From positions 186,001 through 250,000 of the forward strand of contig NZ_RQEP01000005.1 of the NCBI RefSeq assembly GCF_004770055.1: a stretch of DNA of 64,000 bases, given 5' to 3'. This DNA is from Leptospira semungkisensis (lineage in GTDB: Bacteria > Spirochaetota > Leptospiria > Leptospirales > Leptospiraceae). Made by a program: the position numbers and the translations under genes. The first letter of the stretch is position 1, and the number at the start of each line of letters is the position of its first letter. Of the stretch, positions 1 to 8,248 are shown piece by piece. A model generated the notes under the pieces. The model saw only the letters and a list, made by a program, of their open reading frames with translations. It made no database searches and was not told where the DNA came from.

Positions 1-155
1 GCATTCCCCGCAAAGGAATGTACGAACACAATAGGAAGATTTCCATTCCCCTCGTCCTTGAAGAATATTTTTCCGGAAGGACCCTGAACGGATTTGCTGA
101 GTATATCTCCCTTGCAAAGGATGATGCCGAATGTGGAAGTTGCCAATGTAATCAT
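1..155 (-). CDS. alpha/beta hydrolase, N-terminal part, cut by window start
   Basis: Only about 51 codons lie in the window. The minus strand reads from an ATG at 155 with AGGAG eight bases upstream, and stays open to base 1. The visible protein ends in PIVFVHSFAGN, the strand-then-oxyanion-turn signature that opens alpha/beta-hydrolase domains, preceded by GPSGKIFFKDEGNG, the usual first strands. The nucleophile elbow and His lie outside, so substrate and catalytic status cannot be judged. The SDR gene stops 21 bases upstream on the same strand, so the two probably form one transcript. Confidence 0.8.
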   Translation of the reverse strand, partial: MITLATSTFGIILCKGDILSKSVQGPSGKIFFKDEGNGNLPIVFVHSFAGN

Positions 156-176
156 ATAATAAACTCCTAATATATT

Positions 177-1064
177 TTAGTTCAGATCCTCTCCGAACTT
201 TTCCTTAAAGTAATTTCCCCAATGAGGTCTTGTTCCGTCAGAATCGGTAAATCCGTACTCGTCTGATAATTTCCAACTGCTCCAGGCCTTTCCCGTTTTT
301 TGCAGAATATTCGGATCAGAAGCGAGACATGCCACTGCCTTGCCCACGAATGCAGGTGTCTCTGACGCGATGAAATGTTCATCTTTCTTCGCTCCGTCTT
401 TCCAGTTTTCTTCAGTGACTCCGAAATAATCCAACATGGCTTCCGATCTCAAAAATCCGGGAGTCAACGCCAAGGCGGCAACTCCACTCGACTTCAATTC
501 TTCGGAAAGGCAAACAGCCAAATTGATGACAGAAGATTTGGTAAGGCTATACGCCAGATCTCCACGATAGCGATAGTCTATTCCGTCGGTGATTTCTACC
601 AGTAGTCCCGAGCCGTTCTTTACTAGAAGTGGCGAAGCATAATATGCGGTGATGAGATGGGATTGCAGACAATTATTAAACATTCTTAATGCTTTTTGGA
701 GATCCTGTTCCCAGAATTTATTTCCCCATTGCATTAGGTGATCTCCACCCCAGACATCATTGATTAGAATGTCTAGTTTTCCATCGTTCTCTTCGGATAT
801 TTTTTGTACCAGACTGCGCACCTGCTCTTGGTCCGTATGATCCGTACGAACGGAAATGCCTACACCTCCCGCTTGATTGACGAGGGCCGCAGTTCCTTCT
901 ATCGTTTCCTTTCTTTCCATTTCGGAGAATGTTCCGTTGGAACTTCTGCCTGTCACATAGACCTTCGCCCCTTCCCCACCCAAGGCGATGGCGATTCCCC
1001 GACCCGCTCCCCGAGTTCCGCCTGCTACCAAAGCCACCTTGCCTTCTAATCTTTTTTGATGCAT
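177..1064 (-). CDS. SDR family NAD(P)-dependent oxidoreductase
   Basis: Short-chain dehydrogenase of 295 residues. The Rossmann glycine motif GGTRGAGRG is at residues 15-23 and the catalytic YxxxK is Y172-K176. The usual catalytic serine about 13 residues before the tyrosine appears to be a threonine (T159), and the NNAG motif is replaced by NDVWGG. These departures and the downstream FWEQD resemble the DHRS1-like branch of SDRs, which is inference. Substrate unknown. It is divergent from a WYL regulator with an inverted repeat between them, and is followed by a hydrolase gene. No Shine-Dalgarno is visible. A TATAAT at 1087-1082 puts the likely transcript start only about ten bases before the ATG. 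Confidence 0.85.
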   Translation of the reverse strand: MHQKRLEGKVALVAGGTRGAGRGIAIALGGEGAKVYVTGRSSNGTFSEMERKETIEGTAALVNQAGGVGISVRTDHTDQEQVRSLVQKISEENDGKLDILINDVWGGDHLMQWGNKFWEQDLQKALRMFNNCLQSHLITAYYASPLLVKNGSGLLVEITDGIDYRYRGDLAYSLTKSSVINLAVCLSEELKSSGVAALALTPGFLRSEAMLDYFGVTEENWKDGAKKDEHFIASETPAFVGKAVACLASDPNILQKTGKAWSSWKLSDEYGFTDSDGTRPHWGNYFKEKFGEDLN

Positions 1065-1088
1065 AAAAAACAGTGTAATGGATTATAC

Positions 1089-1105
1089 ATGACAAGATCT
1101 GTCAT
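1089..1105. promoter_or_regulatory. inverted repeat, candidate WYL-regulator operator
   Basis: ATGACA-AGATC-TGTCAT: perfect 6-base arms around a 5-base spacer, in the 63-base gap between the divergent SDR and WYL-regulator genes. A minus-strand TATAAT (1082-1087) abuts it and a plus-strand TATATT (1116-1121) lies just beyond, so bound protein could control both promoters. The assignment to the adjacent regulator is inference from position. Confidence 0.55.
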
Positions 1106-1127
1106 ATTTATAGATTATATTCGAATC

Positions 1128-2078
1128 ATGAGAGCGGATCGGCTTTTAAATATTCTTCTTCATTTACAAGCTAAGGGAAGGACCACTGCCAAAGAACTTT
1201 CCAAGAAATTAGAAATTTCCGAACGTACGGTTCATCGCGATATGGAAGCACTCTGCAGCGCGGGTATCCCCATCTACGCAGAAAGAGGAATCGGAGGAGG
1301 CTGGGCTCTTAGCGAAGGCTATCGAACAAATCTAACAGGCTTCAAAAAAGAAGAAGTGATCTCTCTTCTGCTAGTCCATTCTTCCAGAGTATTAGAAGAC
1401 TTAGGTAAGAAAAAGGACTTCGATTCAGCATTCGTAAAATTACTCGCAGCCCTTCCCCCTGCTTACAGAAAAGACGCGGAGACTGTTCGACAAAGGATCC
1501 ATATAGACGGAGCCGGTTGGAATCGGGCCATCCGAGAATTGCCCCTTCTCCCAATATTGCAGGACGCAGTGTGGGAAGAAAGAAAGCTAAAGATCATCTA
1601 TGAAAAAGAAGGAAAGAGAGAACCAAGGACAATAGAGCCTTATGGATTAGTCGCAATGGATACGACTTGGTATGTGGTGGCAAAAAGAGGAAGAGAGATG
1701 AGAGTGTATCGGATCTCCCGGATCAGAGAAGCCGAAATGATCTCAGACAGATTCGAAAGACCTAAGAAATTCGACCTGGCAAAATATTGGGAACAATGGG
1801 TTTCCGAATTCAAGTCCAGGGTCCCCAAATACATTGTCACTCTCAGGGTTTCCCAAAGCGAAGGGGAAAGAATCAAGAGTCTTCCTTATGTTCGATTCAA
1901 AGAGTTACGCACATTAGGTGACGGTTTTGCAGAAATAGATATCGATATGGAAACCAAAGAATGGGCCTTAAGCCATATCATGCATTTTGGAGAATCCATT
2001 TATATAGTCGAGCCAGCGGAATTGAGAGAGGCAATCATCCGAAGAGCGAACGATATTCTCAAAATTTATCGTTCTTAG
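1128..2078 (+). CDS. YafY-type transcriptional regulator (HTH + WYL)
   Basis: 316 residues from ATG 1128. The reading frame is open further upstream, but the protein family begins at MRADRLLNILLHL, the first helix of the DeoR/HTH_11 winged helix (about residues 2-60, with the recognition part around SERTVHRDMEAL). The middle and C-terminal parts carry a WYL domain, with TWYVVAKRGREMRVYRISRI as the core strand pair, followed by a WCX-like tail. WYL domains sense ligands, often nucleic acids or metabolites. The gene is divergent from the SDR-hydrolase pair and the inverted repeat at 1089-1105 lies between them, so it most likely controls that pair and itself. A TATATT box close to the ATG suggests a very short leader. 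Confidence 0.88.
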   Translation: MRADRLLNILLHLQAKGRTTAKELSKKLEISERTVHRDMEALCSAGIPIYAERGIGGGWALSEGYRTNLTGFKKEEVISLLLVHSSRVLEDLGKKKDFDSAFVKLLAALPPAYRKDAETVRQRIHIDGAGWNRAIRELPLLPILQDAVWEERKLKIIYEKEGKREPRTIEPYGLVAMDTTWYVVAKRGREMRVYRISRIREAEMISDRFERPKKFDLAKYWEQWVSEFKSRVPKYIVTLRVSQSEGERIKSLPYVRFKELRTLGDGFAEIDIDMETKEWALSHIMHFGESIYIVEPAELREAIIRRANDILKIYRS

Positions 2079-2172
2079 ATCCAAATTTACACGATTTCGC
2101 CCCAATGATGCGTGATTTTATTTTATTCACGTGGTAATCTTTCTCGAAGCGTTTGCTTCTAATCCCTGAGAG

Positions 2173-3078
2173 ATGTCTTCGACCCTGAAAAATTATTGGA
2201 TCCGAAATCTTAACTTCCTGGAAAACATGGAAGATGCAATTCTCATAGCTGATGCTAAGGGAAAGGTCTTAGATTCGAATCACTCCGCACAAAACATAGG
2301 TCTGGTCCCAGAAAAGAAAAACTTAAAAGAATGTTTTTGGTATTCCAAACTTGTAAACCAGGATCCGAAGGAGCATTCTTATCTTACGATCCCTCTTCCT
2401 GCAGGAAAGAAGAGATTCGTATGTAGGACAATTTCTATCCTCGTGGACGAAAAGGAACCTGCCAAGGCTTTCTATTTTCGTGACTTAACCGATCAAACAT
2501 TGAATCAGGCAAAGGCAAAGCGCTTCGAGTCTCTTTTCAGACGAAGAGAACTTAGAATAAAAGAATTAGAAATTCGTGATAAACTCACAGGACTATTCAA
2601 TCGCACTTATACGATCGAGGCATTCCAGGCAGAAGTTCATAGAGCTGAACGTAGCCAGACAAAGATCGGAGTCGTTTACTTTGATGTAGACCGATTGAAA
2701 GCGATCAACGAAATGTATGGCACAAGCAAAGGCGACGATTTTCTAAAAGCAATGGGCAAGATCCTTTTGGAAAATTCAAGACGAAGCGATATTTCTTCTC
2801 GCGTGGGAGGAGAAGAATTCTTACTCCTTCTTCCGGGAGCAAGTAGGAGCATAGTCTTAGAAAGAGCGGAAAAGATCAGAAGATTGTTTTCAGAATTTGC
2901 ACTCACTGAAAAATCAAAAGTGATCCAAGCCACTGCCTCCGTAGGAGTTGCAATGTTCCCGGATGACGGTGCCACACAGGATAATCTTTTGAAAGAAGCG
3001 CAAGCAGCTCTCTCCGTAGCAAAAAAGTCCGGACGAAACAGAGTAGTCTCTACGAGTAGAGGAGAGTTCGAGCTTTAA
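2173..3078 (+). CDS. PAS-GGDEF diguanylate cyclase
   Basis: 301-residue predicted cyclase making c-di-GMP from two GTP. Residues about 12-110 look like one PAS-type sensor (NMEDAILIADAKGKVLDSN opening; YFRDLTDQ exit strand). A short coiled linker leads to a GGDEF domain from about residue 135 (RDKLTGLFNR). The active-site motif is GGEEF at 212-216, intact. An RxxD product-inhibition site (R203-D206) sits five residues before it, so feedback inhibition is expected. No membrane segment or signal peptide, hence a cytoplasmic sensor. Start ATG 2173 follows a GAGAG. It stands alone on the strand, with no receiver or kinase neighbour. Confidence 0.93.
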   Translation: MSSTLKNYWIRNLNFLENMEDAILIADAKGKVLDSNHSAQNIGLVPEKKNLKECFWYSKLVNQDPKEHSYLTIPLPAGKKRFVCRTISILVDEKEPAKAFYFRDLTDQTLNQAKAKRFESLFRRRELRIKELEIRDKLTGLFNRTYTIEAFQAEVHRAERSQTKIGVVYFDVDRLKAINEMYGTSKGDDFLKAMGKILLENSRRSDISSRVGGEEFLLLLPGASRSIVLERAEKIRRLFSEFALTEKSKVIQATASVGVAMFPDDGATQDNLLKEAQAALSVAKKSGRNRVVSTSRGEFEL

Positions 3079-3168
3079 ATCTTTTTCTTTCGGACAAAAT
3101 CGTTTTCGGATCTAGTCTCTAGATTCATATAAACTTTAGAAAAATTGATTTAACCGAATAGATCCCAG

Positions 3169-3861
3169 ATGCTTCATGGAAGTATGGGTCATGTAGAACG
3201 TTTCGAAGGCGAAAGAGCTCAGATTTACGAGAGAAGGATTGGCAAGATGATTCCCTTTTATGATGGAATCATGGAGTTAGTCGCAACCGAGCTATTAGCG
3301 ATCACTCCTGAGTCGGGAAATATTCTCTCAGTAGGTTGTGGAACCGGAGGAGATTTCAAAAATCTCTTAAAGATCGCTCCGGAAAGATTTTCAATTACTG
3401 GAATAGATCCTTCTCCAGAGATGATCGAGCAAGCCATCCGAAAATACGACAAAATCCATTTCGAATGCAAGACAGTGGATCAACTTCCTCTCGAACCCAA
3501 GTTTCATTCTGCCACTCTACTTTTGGTTTTACATTTCTTAAACGATGAAGGAGAAAAATTATCTCTTCTCAAAGAAATCTATGATCGATTGCAACCGGGT
3601 GGAAATCTGATCCTATTTGATCTTTTCAAATCCATGCCGGAAGAAGACGATACTCTCTATTCTTACGTGAAATCTTATCTTTTAAATTTCAAAGGCTGGG
3701 AAGAAGAAGCCTTAAACCAATATCTGAAAAGATTCTACGAATTGCATAGAATCCCCGAGTCCAGATATCTCGAATTATTTAAAGAGGCCGGTTTCTTCAA
3801 AGTACAAAGAAAATTTCAGGCCTTTCATGTGGGAGGATGGATGGCGACTAAGAAGGCTTAA
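3169..3861 (+). CDS. class I SAM-dependent methyltransferase
   Basis: 230 residues with a Rossmann-like methyltransferase fold. Motif I is ILSVGCGTGGDF (about residues 52-63), the acidic end of strand 2 is TGIDPSPEMIEQA, and motif IV/post region reads ATLLLVLHFL, with LQPGGNLILFDLF as the strand-5 loop. Substrate is unknown; the layout resembles small-molecule or tRNA-modifying methyltransferases such as the CmoA type. The first ATG (3169) is taken; ATG 3184, just after GGAAGT, is a possible alternative. The 3' end overlaps the convergent DUF4442 gene by 14 bases. Confidence 0.85.
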   Translation: MLHGSMGHVERFEGERAQIYERRIGKMIPFYDGIMELVATELLAITPESGNILSVGCGTGGDFKNLLKIAPERFSITGIDPSPEMIEQAIRKYDKIHFECKTVDQLPLEPKFHSATLLLVLHFLNDEGEKLSLLKEIYDRLQPGGNLILFDLFKSMPEEDDTLYSYVKSYLLNFKGWEEEALNQYLKRFYELHRIPESRYLELFKEAGFFKVQRKFQAFHVGGWMATKKA

Positions 3862-4378
3862 AGGAAGAAGTCATGTTTCTCGCAGCGAGCTTCTTCTCAT
3901 AGAATTCCTTGGAAGCTGCGTAGATAGTCTTCTCAAAAGTAGCATAGACAGTTCCGTCTTCGTCTTCGTATTTTACGGGAAGGTCGAATACTATTTCTCC
4001 TTTTTCTAATATTCCCTGCTTCGTCTTCTCTATCAATTCTTCTGTGATCAGAAATCTAGCTTTTACCTTATCCACGATAGGCTTTACGAATTTTACCTTT
4101 GCGGCCTTGTCCCACACTACGTATTCAGGGCCGAGTATCCACATCATAAGAAGCATGAAGTATGGATCGACAGAGCTATAAATACTGCCTCCATAAATTG
4201 TGCCTACCCGATTGAGAGAGCGAATATTCTTTTTCAAACCTACATGCAGCTCTTTGTAATCGGAAGAAAGAAATTGAATCTTGCCTCCAGTACACCAAAT
4301 GCAAGGCCAATAATTTAAACGAAACCTCAGCCACCAAGTGGAGAGAGATTCTTGTTTGTCTGTCTTGTATAGTTTCAT
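3848..4378 (-). CDS. DUF4442 hotdog-fold protein
   Basis: 176 residues. The pattern RLNYWPCIWCTGGKI followed by VGTIYGGSIYSSVDP fits DUF4442, a hotdog-fold family related to thioesterases. The GGSIYSSVDP helix matches the position of the hotdog active-site helix. Likely acyl-thioester related, substrate unknown. ATG 4378 is chosen; a TTG ten codons upstream keeps the frame open but has no ribosome site. Neither start has a convincing Shine-Dalgarno. It lies just downstream of the MarR gene on the same strand (49-base gap), so co-regulation is possible. Confidence 0.75.
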   Translation of the reverse strand: MKLYKTDKQESLSTWWLRFRLNYWPCIWCTGGKIQFLSSDYKELHVGLKKNIRSLNRVGTIYGGSIYSSVDPYFMLLMMWILGPEYVVWDKAAKVKFVKPIVDKVKARFLITEELIEKTKQGILEKGEIVFDLPVKYEDEDGTVYATFEKTIYAASKEFYEKKLAARNMTSSFKPS

Positions 4379-4427
4379 AATAAAACGATCAGAGATGATC
4401 CTCTGCAAAGCTTAAAAACAGAGCGGC

Positions 4428-4934
4428 TCATCCTTCTAAACTGAGCAAGAGTTTTTTCAAGATCTTAGAAAGATCACTTCTTTCTTTTGGATTCAGAACG
4501 CTGAGTAATTCTGTTTCACTTTTCACATGATCCTCCAATGCCTTGGAGATAATCTCCTTTCCTTTCGAAGTCAAACGGATCAACACACCTCTTCGATCAT
4601 TCGGATCCGAAGTTCTTTGGACAAATCCTGCCGACTCCAATCGGTCTATACGATTCGTCATCGTTCCCGAAGTGATCATTAATGTAGAAAGAAGATCCCC
4701 TGGAGATTTGCTATAGGGCTTCCCACTTCTTAGAAGCGCAGCAAGCACATCGAAGTCAGGTTGGATCAGATCATGCCGATCGAAGAGTGGTTTGTGAATT
4801 TGAAAAAAGATACTCTGAGAAAGTCTATGGATTCTTCCAACAGTAGCGATCGCTTCAGAATCCAAGTCGGGCCTTTCCTTTTCCCACTGTTCTCGGATCA
4901 TATCCAAATGATCTTTTTCGGATTTTTGTCCCAT
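4428..4934 (-). CDS. MarR-family transcriptional regulator (first)
   Basis: 168 residues with the MarR winged helix: helices around LSTLMITSGTMTNRIDRLESAGFV and the beta-wing RTSDPNDRRGVLIRLT, the family's most conserved stretch. ATG 4934 is used; a TTG three codons earlier is also in frame. Two perfect palindromes with the same half-site lie in the 108-base gap to the divergent membrane-protein gene, so it very likely represses itself and that gene. A second MarR gene 3 kb away has a near-identical site. Confidence 0.92.
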   Translation of the reverse strand: MGQKSEKDHLDMIREQWEKERPDLDSEAIATVGRIHRLSQSIFFQIHKPLFDRHDLIQPDFDVLAALLRSGKPYSKSPGDLLSTLMITSGTMTNRIDRLESAGFVQRTSDPNDRRGVLIRLTSKGKEIISKALEDHVKSETELLSVLNPKERSDLSKILKKLLLSLEG

Positions 4935-4955
4935 ACAAGGCAAGAAACCCCATTT

Positions 4956-4975
4956 TTATCTTGACGTCAAGATAA
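4956..4975. promoter_or_regulatory. MarR operator 1, 20-base perfect palindrome
   Basis: TTATCTTGACGTCAAGATAA reads the same on both strands. It lies 21 bases upstream of the first marR start, in the right place to block its promoter. Half-site ATCTTGA is shared with the palindrome at 4998-5013 and the site at 7692-7710. Confidence 0.8.
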
Positions 4976-4997
4976 TTAAAGGATATAAGCCTCATAT

Positions 4998-5013
4998 ATC
5001 TTGATATCAAGAT
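4998..5013. promoter_or_regulatory. MarR operator 2, 16-base perfect palindrome
   Basis: ATCTTGATATCAAGAT is a perfect palindrome centred exactly 40 bases from operator 1 (about four helical turns, so same face of the helix) and ends 29 bases before the ATG of the membrane-protein gene. This allows cooperative binding of two dimers. Confidence 0.8.
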
Positions 5014-5042
5014 TCTTCACATCAATTAAACCAAGAGGTCTT

Positions 5043-6203
5043 ATGAAACCGATCTATTTACTCAGTCTATTCGGGAGCCTTCTATGTATTTTTCTGGCTC
5101 CGATCCAATCCTATATCTGGAATGCAGAAAATTCTCCTACTTTGGTATGGAAGATCCAAGCGAATATCCAAGGGATCTTGGATATCAGAAGGACCAATTT
5201 TCCGGAGAGCTCGGACTATTATTTTTTTGGCAGGTTATTTTTACCTGTATACCTGGGGATCTTATTCGGACTCAAAGAACTGAAAGAGCTAGGCAGAATT
5301 CCCGAACAAGCCAAAAAGGAATTTAAGGTTTTCTTTATATTCTTATCTATTGCAGCTTTCGGAAATTTCCTGGCTTATTGGGTTGCCGGATTTGCAGGAG
5401 AAGGATTTAGAACAGCAGGATTTCGTTGGATAGAGGCGCCTTCTATTCTGATCTTACTGATCGTAGCAATCTTAATTGGAAGAAAGATCATTCGAGAAAG
5501 AAAAACTCTCGGCTTAGCTTTTCTGATTCTTCCGATTCTCATGATCGGTTCCACGATGATACTCAAGTATCTTCCTCATGCGGCAATCTTGCCTATTAGT
5601 CTCTTAGTAACCTTTCTGCTTTTAGACGCAAGCCAAGATGTTTGGCTGAATTCTCTGAAGCGACAACTAGTCCGCTTTAGCTCCGCAAAAAGCATACTCT
5701 CACTTTTTATGTTAGGGATGTTCTGTGCAATCTGCATGCAGGTCTTAGAAAAATTCATCCCAATGGGAGAAGAAGCAAAGCTTCCTGTAAAACCGGACTT
5801 TCTTCCCTTCTCGTCCATTTCCGATCTGCAATCAGTATTCTCTGCATACGGCGAAAGAGGAAGGGAATTGTATATCTGGATGGATTTGATCGATATGATC
5901 TTTCCTACTCCTTTGGCTTTTGCGATAGGAGCGACTGTTTCTTTATTTGCCAGCCGGATCGGGATCTCAAAATCTTGGGGTCTTATCCCTTTCGGTTTTC
6001 TGTTATTCGATATATTAGAAAATATTTGTATGTTGATCCATGTTTATACGTTTCCGGATCTAAATTCAGGTTTGGCTTCGATCAGCGGGATATTTACCGC
6101 GTATAAATTATTCTTCTTACTTTGTTCTTACTCCTCGTTTGCAATCTCTCTATTAGGCTTACTCATTCTGTCACAAATGAGTTGGAAAAGCGCTAAGGCT
6201 TAA
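5043..6203 (+). CDS. polytopic membrane protein, function unknown
   Basis: 386 residues with roughly eight or nine hydrophobic segments, the first at residues 1-25. ATG 5043 is preferred because AGAGG stands seven bases upstream; the frame is open further back without a ribosome site. A more polar loop (about residues 235-280) separates two membrane halves. I do not recognise the family. It is divergent from a MarR gene with two palindromic operators between them, the usual arrangement for an exporter or a stress-induced membrane protein, but no transporter signature is visible. Confidence 0.8.
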   Translation: MKPIYLLSLFGSLLCIFLAPIQSYIWNAENSPTLVWKIQANIQGILDIRRTNFPESSDYYFFGRLFLPVYLGILFGLKELKELGRIPEQAKKEFKVFFIFLSIAAFGNFLAYWVAGFAGEGFRTAGFRWIEAPSILILLIVAILIGRKIIRERKTLGLAFLILPILMIGSTMILKYLPHAAILPISLLVTFLLLDASQDVWLNSLKRQLVRFSSAKSILSLFMLGMFCAICMQVLEKFIPMGEEAKLPVKPDFLPFSSISDLQSVFSAYGERGRELYIWMDLIDMIFPTPLAFAIGATVSLFASRIGISKSWGLIPFGFLLFDILENICMLIHVYTFPDLNSGLASISGIFTAYKLFFLLCSYSSFAISLLGLLILSQMSWKSAKA

Positions 6204-6288
6204 CCGATCTCTGAAAACTTCCGATGGTCGGGCCCAGACCAAAGGAAGTTCTCAATTTGTGAATCTCTTTCTGACAGTTTCGTTCCGA

Positions 6289-7491
6289 TCATACACCATC
6301 GTATTGATACAACCAATCCTGTCCTTTTACTGCAAATTTAGGAAGTACGATAGTCAAGATCCGATCCCGAATCCAACAGCCGATCGGACTCAGTTTTTTC
6401 TTATGGTTTCCGTTCCTTCTAGATTGTTCTATGATCCGCTCTACCCTTGGCCTTCTAATTCTTTCGAACTCGCGAAACGCATCCGAAACAGTATTAGAAC
6501 GTTCTAATAGAATGGAAAGACTATGCGCATCCTCCAATGCCATCGATGCACCTTGCCCTGTATGAGGACTCATTACGTGAGCAGCATCACCTACCAAAAG
6601 AACCTTTTCTGTTCCCCAACTAGGCAGGCTCCTAAGATCGTGAACATTTCCTTTTAGTATGGAATGACTGGCTTTGATAATGGACTCTATCGGCTCATAC
6701 CATCCTTTATGTAATTCTAATAGATGGTTTCTCCAGGCTTCCAGATCCATAGACTCCAATTCTTCCCGCGTGAATTCCTTTTCTCTCGGAAGATTGCTCC
6801 ACCACATCCAGGAAGTATCTCGTGTCTTTCCACAAGCTGCAAATCCGAAGAATCCTTCCGGTCCGAAAGTAAAATGGATCGGCCCTCTTCTTGCATATTT
6901 CGCCGGAATCACATCCGCAGAAACAAAACCTCCTGCATTCACGATCCCAGTATATTCAGGTTGTGGAAAGTTCGGAAATAAGAAGTTCCTAACTTTCGAA
7001 TGAGTTCCGTCCGCTCCTAGCAAATAATCGCTATAGGCCAAGGTCCCGTCCTCAAACTTAGATACTACTCCTCCATCCAATGGAAATTCAGCTGATAGGA
7101 ATCTTTTTCCATACTCAGTTGGAATCCCTTCTCTTTTGGCTGCGTTTAAAAGCAGAAGATGAAAAGAAGATCTAGATACTACGATTGCTTCTTCTCCGAA
7201 TTTTTCAGGTGAGCCGTTGGGTATGATCCCGAGAAGCCTTCCCTTATGATTCCTAAAGATCATCTCGTCGGAAGGAGTCCCTATTTTCAGTAATTCTTCT
7301 ACCAAACCTAGAGCTCGGATCACCTTCATACCGTTAGGTGCTATTTGTAAAGCACCGCCAATGTCTTCCGCCGGACGAGGATAGGACTCCATCAGACGAA
7401 CCTCATAACCTGCCCGCTTTAGAAAAAGAGCCAGAACAGGGCCGGCGATTCCTGCGCCGGCGATTGTGAAACTTTCTCTCTTTCCGGCCAT
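6289..7491 (-). CDS. FAD-dependent aromatic-type monooxygenase
   Basis: 400 residues of the PHBH/UbiH-like flavin monooxygenase fold. The dinucleotide motif GAGIAGPVLALFLKRAGYEV is near the N-terminus (about 11-30), the DG motif GADGTHSKVR is mid-protein, and the second FAD motif GDAAHVMSPHTGQGASMALEDA is near residue 300. Such enzymes hydroxylate or epoxidise small hydrophobic or aromatic substrates using NAD(P)H and O2, and related members inactivate drugs. Start ATG 7491 lies one base after the stop of the small membrane-protein gene, so translation is probably coupled. The operon runs from the control region holding the 7692-7710 MarR site. Confidence 0.9.
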   Translation of the reverse strand: MAGKRESFTIAGAGIAGPVLALFLKRAGYEVRLMESYPRPAEDIGGALQIAPNGMKVIRALGLVEELLKIGTPSDEMIFRNHKGRLLGIIPNGSPEKFGEEAIVVSRSSFHLLLLNAAKREGIPTEYGKRFLSAEFPLDGGVVSKFEDGTLAYSDYLLGADGTHSKVRNFLFPNFPQPEYTGIVNAGGFVSADVIPAKYARRGPIHFTFGPEGFFGFAACGKTRDTSWMWWSNLPREKEFTREELESMDLEAWRNHLLELHKGWYEPIESIIKASHSILKGNVHDLRSLPSWGTEKVLLVGDAAHVMSPHTGQGASMALEDAHSLSILLERSNTVSDAFREFERIRRPRVERIIEQSRRNGNHKKKLSPIGCWIRDRILTIVLPKFAVKGQDWLYQYDGV

Positions 7492-7492
7492 A

Positions 7493-7654
7493 CTAGCCTC
7501 CGATTCCTTTCCAAGCCGAAAGAACGTAAGCGAAGGAATACGCCAAAATGGCCAGGGAGGTTGCTGCAGATATGGCTGCTATACCCAATCCGATGGGGGA
7601 ACCCCAGGAATACCAAGGAAAGTCCTGTAAATCGTAGTTGCTATTTTCTTGCAT
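7493..7654 (-). CDS. 53-residue single-span membrane protein
   Basis: A small gene, easy to miss because of its length. It has ATG 7654, AGGAG seven bases upstream, and a stop one base before the monooxygenase ATG. The peptide starts with a polar, aromatic N-terminus (MQENSNYDLQDFPWYSW) and continues into a roughly 25-residue Ala/Leu/Ile-rich helix (SPIGLGIAAISAATSLAILA and following) ending in AWKGIGG. Good ribosome site, tight coupling and a sensible single transmembrane span make it credible. Function unknown; it may anchor the monooxygenase at the membrane, which is inference. Confidence 0.75.
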   Translation of the reverse strand: MQENSNYDLQDFPWYSWGSPIGLGIAAISAATSLAILAYSFAYVLSAWKGIGG

Positions 7655-7691
7655 ATTTGTTCTCCTAAGATTAATTAACTCGATGATTAAT

Positions 7692-7710
7692 TATCTTGAT
7701 AATCGAGATA
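7692..7710. promoter_or_regulatory. MarR operator 3, near-perfect inverted repeat
   Basis: TATCTTGAT-A-ATCGAGATA: arms match at 8 of 9 positions. It sits between the divergent small-protein/monooxygenase operon and the second marR gene, 17 bases before the latter's TTG. The left arm is the same as in the operators at 4956 and 4998. Confidence 0.7.
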
Positions 7711-7727
7711 TTCGACGGTTAAAATAA

Positions 7728-8240
7728 TTGCAAGACAAAAAAATTCCAAAAACTAAGGCAGAACTCTTAGAATCGATCTTAAACGAGTCCCGAAACCTGG
7801 GAACGGTATCTATATTATTTCACCAAACCGTTGCAGATCGTCTGGGACTGCATATAACCGATCATAAATGCGTGGATCTACTCTTTACGAACGGACCCCA
7901 AACCGCAGGAGAGATCGCTAAGACAATGGGTTTGAGCACCGGAGCGGTGACTTCCCTCATTGATCGCTTGGAAAAAAAGGGTCTCGTAGAACGCAAAAAC
8001 GATCCGAATGATAGAAGAAAGGTCAGGATCTTTCTGACCCAGGATATGAATCTTCTGGAAAAAGTCGGTGTCTTGTTCGAAGGCCTCGGAAGATCCGTGT
8101 GGGAACAATTGTCCGAATACACGGCAGACGAACTCAAGATCATACTGGACTATGTCCGAAAATCCGTAAACGTCATGGTGCAGGAAAGAAACAAACTCTT
8201 AGTGCACGAAGAATCTAAGATAAAAGAGAACGCGAGGTAG
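7728..8240 (+). CDS. MarR-family transcriptional regulator (second)
   Basis: 170 residues. MarR core: AGEIAKTMGLSTGAVTSLID recognition helix then RKNDPNDRRKVRIFLT wing. It starts at TTG 7728; no better start is visible and there is no strong Shine-Dalgarno, so expression may be low, as is usual for an autorepressor. The stop is eight bases before glpF, so it leads a marR-glpF-glpQ operon. The site at 7692-7710 overlaps its promoter zone and resembles those of the other marR gene, so cross-talk is plausible. Confidence 0.9.
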   Translation: MQDKKIPKTKAELLESILNESRNLGTVSILFHQTVADRLGLHITDHKCVDLLFTNGPQTAGEIAKTMGLSTGAVTSLIDRLEKKGLVERKNDPNDRRKVRIFLTQDMNLLEKVGVLFEGLGRSVWEQLSEYTADELKIILDYVRKSVNVMVQERNKLLVHEESKIKENAR

Positions 8241-8248
8241 AGTTAGAG

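Noticed and set aside
757..1095. 112-codon minus-strand frame overlapping the SDR gene
   Set aside because: Arg/Gly-rich shadow of the SDR reading frame without a start signal.
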